Below are positions 61,240 through 64,000 of a stretch of 64,000 bases of DNA, piece after piece. The stretch is from CAIYYO01 sp049299895 (GTDB taxonomy: Archaea; Altiarchaeota; Altiarchaeia; IMC4; QMZM01), in NCBI GenBank assembly GCA_049299895.1, contig JBAQYF010000026.1, positions 124,001 to 188,000 on the forward strand. Direction: 5' to 3'. Numbering within the stretch: the stretch's first letter is position 1; each line of letters opens with the position of its first letter. The translations under genes were made by a program, and so were the position numbers. Under the pieces are notes generated by a model. It made no database searches. It saw nothing but the letters and a program-made list of their open reading frames with translations, and was not told where the DNA came from.

Positions 61240-61761
61240 ATGGTTGCACTGTGGAGATGCCTGATATGCGGCGACCCCTACGTGGGAGAAGAGCCTCCGG
61301 CGAACTGTCCGTTCTGCGGAGCGCACAGAAGATACATAACCGAAGCAAAGAAAGCAGCCGTAAATTACGACCTGCAGTTGAACGAGACAGACAAGGCTAA
61401 TGCGGAGCACGCGCTCGAGGTGGAGATCTCCAATGCATCGTTCTATTTCTGCGCTGCGGACAAAACAGACGACGCGGAAGGAAAGCTCCTGTTCAAGGCC
61501 CTGGGAAAAGTGGAGGCGGAGCATGCAGCAATCTGGAAGAAGGTATTGAAGCTCCCTGTTATCCCTCAGAAAAAAGAGGAATGCACGAACGCAAACAAAG
61601 AGAACCTCCAGGAATCTAACAGAAGAGAGACGAGGGCCATCGGTTTCTACAGGAAGGCTGCGGGCGAGGCGGCTAACCCCAGGATAAAACAGATATTCAC
61701 GGCGCTCGCAGAAGTGGAAACGGATCATCTGCAGCTTTCAGAAGAGCGGCTCAAGAAATAA
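61240..61761 (+). CDS. Reverse rubrerythrin (rubredoxin domain first)
   Basis: 173 residues. Rubredoxin-type iron site at Cys7, Cys10, Cys23 and Cys26 (CLICGDPY ... CPFCG), followed by a ferritin-like diiron domain with EXXH pairs (EHALEVEISNASFYF, EAEHAAIW, EVETDHLQL). This order is opposite to classical rubrerythrin. Such proteins scavenge peroxide in anaerobes. It starts 28 bases after sufB and is followed by a T-tract. Confidence 0.9.
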   Translation: MVALWRCLICGDPYVGEEPPANCPFCGAHRRYITEAKKAAVNYDLQLNETDKANAEHALEVEISNASFYFCAADKTDDAEGKLLFKALGKVEAEHAAIWKKVLKLPVIPQKKEECTNANKENLQESNRRETRAIGFYRKAAGEAANPRIKQIFTALAEVETDHLQLSEERLKK

Positions 61762-61770
61762 CCAAACGTT

Positions 61771-61786
61771 TCTCTTTTTCTTTTTT
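61771..61786 (+). terminator. T-tract terminator of the oxygen-defence cluster
   Basis: TCTCTTTTTCTTTTTT, 10 bases after the rubrerythrin stop, the expected type of signal for the FttA pathway. Confidence 0.55.
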
Positions 61787-61798
61787 GCCTTGTAAATA

Positions 61799-61836
61799 GG
61801 GTCCGGGGGCGCGTGTTGCAACGACGCCCCCGTCCC
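61799..61836 (+). other. GC-rich hairpin downstream of rubrerythrin
   Basis: GGGGGCG (61805-61811) pairs with CGCCCCC (61825-61831) around the loop CGTGTTGCAACGA. An outer GGG/CCC (61799-61801 and 61834-61836) extends it. GTTGCAAC in the loop is itself a palindrome. It is not followed by a T-tract but by GTGGTGGGTGG. It may be a 3' stabiliser, a small RNA or an extra terminator; no gene is seen in 61762-61916. Confidence 0.4.
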
Positions 61837-61916
61837 GTGGTGGGTGGTTTATTCTAAATATAACGGATTGTAAAATATTAGAAGACAGAGATTAAAAAAC
61901 AAAAATATTTTTTGAG

Positions 61917-62570
61917 ATGGCTCGGCCAAAAAAAAGAACGGAAAGCAAAAATCTCGCGGAAAAGATAAGAGAACTGAAAAAAGGAGAGATACGCAAGACA
62001 GTAGATGAGCGGATAAAAGAGTTTGAGTCTTTCCGGAATAGGCCTGATGACGACCTGTTCTCCGAATTGTGTTTCTGCATCACAACGGCCAACTGCGCTG
62101 CGGAAAGCTGCATCAGGATACAGCAGGCAGTCGGGACAGGATATTGCTCTCTTTCCAGGGAGAAACTCTCCGCCAGATTCAAAGAACTGGGCTACAGATT
62201 CCCGAACAAGAGGGCGGAATACATAACGGATGCAAGAAAGCACATCGGCGCGCTTGCGCAAAAGATCGGAGCCGGGACCGGCGAAGAGGAGCTGCGCGAC
62301 TGGCTTGTGAAGAATGTGACGGGACTAGGCTACAAGGAGGCGAGCCATTTTCTCAGGAACGTCGGATACGGGAATCTTGCAATAATCGATTTCCACATCC
62401 TTGACATACTCGCAGCCAACGGTTTGATCGACGAACCGAAGACCCTGACAAAGAAGAGATACCTGGAAATAGAACAGGTATTAAGAGACCTTGCAGAAGA
62501 GACCGGCGTTTCGTTGTCCGAACTGGACTTGTATCTTTGGTATCTGGAGACTGGAAAAGTGCTGAAATGA
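61917..62570 (+). CDS. ogg: 8-oxoguanine DNA glycosylase/lyase (Ogg2 family)
   Basis: 217 residues. The helix-hairpin-helix VKNVTGLGYKEASHFLRNVG carries the catalytic Lys140, and Asp158 lies in AIIDFHIL. The archaeal Ogg2 layout (Methanocaldococcus Ogg) is clear, including the C-terminal LWYLETGKVLK. It removes 8-oxoguanine and cuts the backbone. Its location next to the peroxide-defence genes is consistent with oxidative repair. ATGA overlap with the next gene. Confidence 0.92.
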   Translation: MARPKKRTESKNLAEKIRELKKGEIRKTVDERIKEFESFRNRPDDDLFSELCFCITTANCAAESCIRIQQAVGTGYCSLSREKLSARFKELGYRFPNKRAEYITDARKHIGALAQKIGAGTGEEELRDWLVKNVTGLGYKEASHFLRNVGYGNLAIIDFHILDILAANGLIDEPKTLTKKRYLEIEQVLRDLAEETGVSLSELDLYLWYLETGKVLK

Positions 62571-63010
62571 AAAAAACATTCGTTCTATTGGGGATCTTTC
62601 TCATCGTCGTATCGGGAGGATGCACGGATCAGAAAGAGAAAAATATACGCCAGGTCTGCCACAACGAAAAATGCTTTGACGTGGAGTTGGCGGAAACCGA
62701 TGAACAGCGCCAGAGGGGATTGATGGGCAGGGAAAGCCTGGATGAAAACAAAGGCATGCTGTTTGTATACGAAGAAAACGGGATACATACTTTCTGGATG
62801 AAAGATACGCTCATACCTTTGGACATGATCTGGATAGACGGCGACGGGACCGTTGTTCGCATTATTGAAAACGCAGAGCCGTGTCCGAAGGAGTATTGCC
62901 CGTCCATTAACCCGAATAGAAAAGCAAGATATGTCCTCGAAATAAACGGGGGAGAAGCAAACAGAACGGGCCTCGCGGAAGGGAGCAGGCTCTCATTTGC
63001 TAAGGCTTAA
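62567..63010 (+). CDS. DUF192 lipoprotein-like protein
   Basis: 147 residues from ATG 62567. The N-terminus has a signal with a lipobox-like VVSGGC. The DUF192 domain shows VELAETDEQRQRGLMGRESLDENKGMLFVYEENG and FWMKDTLIPLDMIWIDGDG. Function of DUF192 is not established; it may bind metals or small molecules at the surface. Coupled to ogg by overlap. Confidence 0.88.
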   Translation: MKKTFVLLGIFLIVVSGGCTDQKEKNIRQVCHNEKCFDVELAETDEQRQRGLMGRESLDENKGMLFVYEENGIHTFWMKDTLIPLDMIWIDGDGTVVRIIENAEPCPKEYCPSINPNRKARYVLEINGGEANRTGLAEGSRLSFAKA

Positions 63011-63062
63011 TGCTTTTAGGCCGTTAATCGGTTATATTAACGGGGCTCGATAAGTAGTAATC

Positions 63063-63704
63063 ATGAGAAAGACAGTATTAGTCGCCCTGGGATTGGTGCT
63101 TGTTTCCATCGCTTCAGGAATTTTGTTGTATCCTAAGATGCCTGAAAGGATCGCATCCCACTGGAACGTGCAGGGCGAGGCCGACGGTTATGGTTCGAAG
63201 GCTTCGGGCGTTTTTCTTCTGCCGGCATTGTCCGCAATTCTCCTGTTTTTCTTCCTGATAATACCAAAGATAGATCCCCTTGGAAAGAACATCGAATCGT
63301 TCAGGAGATATTACGACGGGTTTGTTCTGTCGTTCACGGGATTCATGTCGTATCTGTACCTGCTCACCATCCTCTGGAACCGGGGATTCCGCTTCGACAT
63401 GTCGCAGGCGCTTTCTCCTGCTTTTGCCATGCTCTTCTATTACCTGGGCATCCTGACGGAGAATGCGAAGAGGAACTGGTTCGTCGGGATCCGCACTCCC
63501 TGGACCATGAGCAGCGACGCCGTGTGGGACAAAACGCACATAATAGGGGGGAAACTGTTCAAGGCCGCGGGCGTAATAGCGCTGTTAGGCGTGCTGGTCC
63601 CGGGGTACTCGCTCTTTCTGGCTCTGGCGCCGGCGTTAGCTGCTGCCGCGTACTCCGTTATATACTCTTACCGGGAATATTCCAGGCAAAATAAAAAGAA
63701 ATAG
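63063..63704 (+). CDS. SdpI/DUF1648-type membrane protein
   Basis: 213 residues with about six membrane segments. The N-terminal PERIASHWNVQGEADGYGSK is typical of DUF1648. Later LTENAKRNWFVGIRTPWTMSSDAVWDKTHIIGGKLFKAAG matches the SdpI immunity-protein family. In bacteria SdpI protects against a toxin; in archaea the role is unknown. Own promoter likely (GGTTATATTAACG about 63030-63042). Confidence 0.85.
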   Translation: MRKTVLVALGLVLVSIASGILLYPKMPERIASHWNVQGEADGYGSKASGVFLLPALSAILLFFFLIIPKIDPLGKNIESFRRYYDGFVLSFTGFMSYLYLLTILWNRGFRFDMSQALSPAFAMLFYYLGILTENAKRNWFVGIRTPWTMSSDAVWDKTHIIGGKLFKAAGVIALLGVLVPGYSLFLALAPALAAAAYSVIYSYREYSRQNKKK

Positions 63705-63726
63705 AATAAAAGGAAATATAAAAAAA

Positions 63727-64000
63727 TCAGGATATCATCGTTCTCAAGGTTTTTTCAGCCCATGCGGATTTTCCGGACTTGTCCGTGCAGTTCACATTCC
63801 ACCGGTAGCTTCCTTTTTCGATGACTGGTATGTCCAGGTAGGCTACTGTGCCGTTGACGACTGCCTGCGTATTATATTCGCGCCAACCGCCCGAGAGGTC
63901 TGTCCATAATTTGCAGTCCATTATGTCGGAATTGTCGTCCGTTACCGTGTATGCATAGGTCAGCGCTTTCTCGGACGACGTGACCTCCGTGTAGCTGTCG
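63727..64000 (-). CDS. C-terminal part of an Ig-like/fibronectin-like surface protein (5' end outside window)
   Basis: The minus-strand frame is open to the window end, so only the last 90 residues are visible and the start lies beyond 64000. The text TYAYTVTDDNSDIMDCKLWTDL and GSYRWNVNCTDKSGKSAWAEKTLRTMIS is a beta-sandwich module with two cysteines, repeated in many archaeal surface proteins. No anchor follows the last module. Confidence 0.7.
   Translation of the reverse strand, partial: DSYTEVTSSEKALTYAYTVTDDNSDIMDCKLWTDLSGGWREYNTQAVVNGTVAYLDIPVIEKGSYRWNVNCTDKSGKSAWAEKTLRTMIS

Overview
The window is archaeal chromosomal DNA. Evidence: a threonine-protease proteasome beta subunit with a short propeptide, a KH/beta-CASP aCPSF1 (FttA) nuclease, CDP-archaeol synthase, Hel308, diphthine synthase, 4-phosphopantoate--beta-alanine ligase, archaeal-type LeuRS, endonuclease Q, pyruvoyl arginine decarboxylase and a methanogen-type S-layer protein. 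No methanogenesis genes, rRNA or CRISPR array are visible. The gene set suggests an anaerobic, partly autotrophic or prototrophic archaeon on the euryarchaeal or DPANN side (for example Altiarchaeota- or Diapherotrites-like). I cannot place it further from sequence alone.

Layout. 1-8.6 kb: endonuclease Q end, membrane proteins, proteasome beta, FttA, nitroreductase, DJ-1 and an EndoIII-like glycosylase. 8.6-13.4 kb: argG, pyrB, two small zinc ribbons, pyrI and argH. 13.4-16.8 kb: an AT-rich accessory island with a Schlafen/AlbA_2-like ATPase and a pentapeptide/TIR-like protein behind a perfect 35-bp direct repeat. It is followed by tRNA-Ser and an array of short hairpins. 16.8-24.9 kb: leuS, DUF488, an AAA ATPase, and a PHP/asd/Lrp/aminotransferase operon. 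24.9-25.8 kb: a tRNA-Arg locus with a duplicated promoter plus tRNA 5' piece, a truncated HNH/SRA-like gene and another hairpin array. 25.8-37.5 kb: carS, apgM, a secreted metallopeptidase with an in-frame TAG, aroC, split fumarase genes, a GlpA-like/oxidoreductase/DUF1667 operon, phosphopantothenate synthesis and dphB. 37.5-42.4 kb: the S-layer gene and a membrane-anchored winged-helix protein. 42.4-47.1 kb: tRNA thiolation, Hel308, LeuD-like and a DUF134 regulator. 47.2-52.3 kb: a complete six-gene Ech-type energy-converting [NiFe] hydrogenase. 52.3-57.3 kb: TspO, two tandem PhoU-like regulators, a cyclase, and PdaD and SpeB (arginine to putrescine). 57.4-61.8 kb: an oxygen-defence and Fe-S cluster (EncFtn-like ferritin, peroxiredoxin, TrxB-like reductase, SufC, SufB, reverse rubrerythrin). 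61.9-64 kb: Ogg2 glycosylase, DUF192, SdpI-like, and the end of a surface protein.

The core genes fit an anaerobe that couples ferredoxin oxidation to H2 production and ion pumping, and protects iron-sulfur chemistry from oxygen. The least explained signal is a family of short multi-hairpin modules next to tRNA-Ser and tRNA-Arg. Their stem arms differ between copies but keep pairing. They come with duplicated pieces of the adjacent tRNA genes and with a truncated restriction-type gene. Coordinates and motifs were read by eye; no database search was run.
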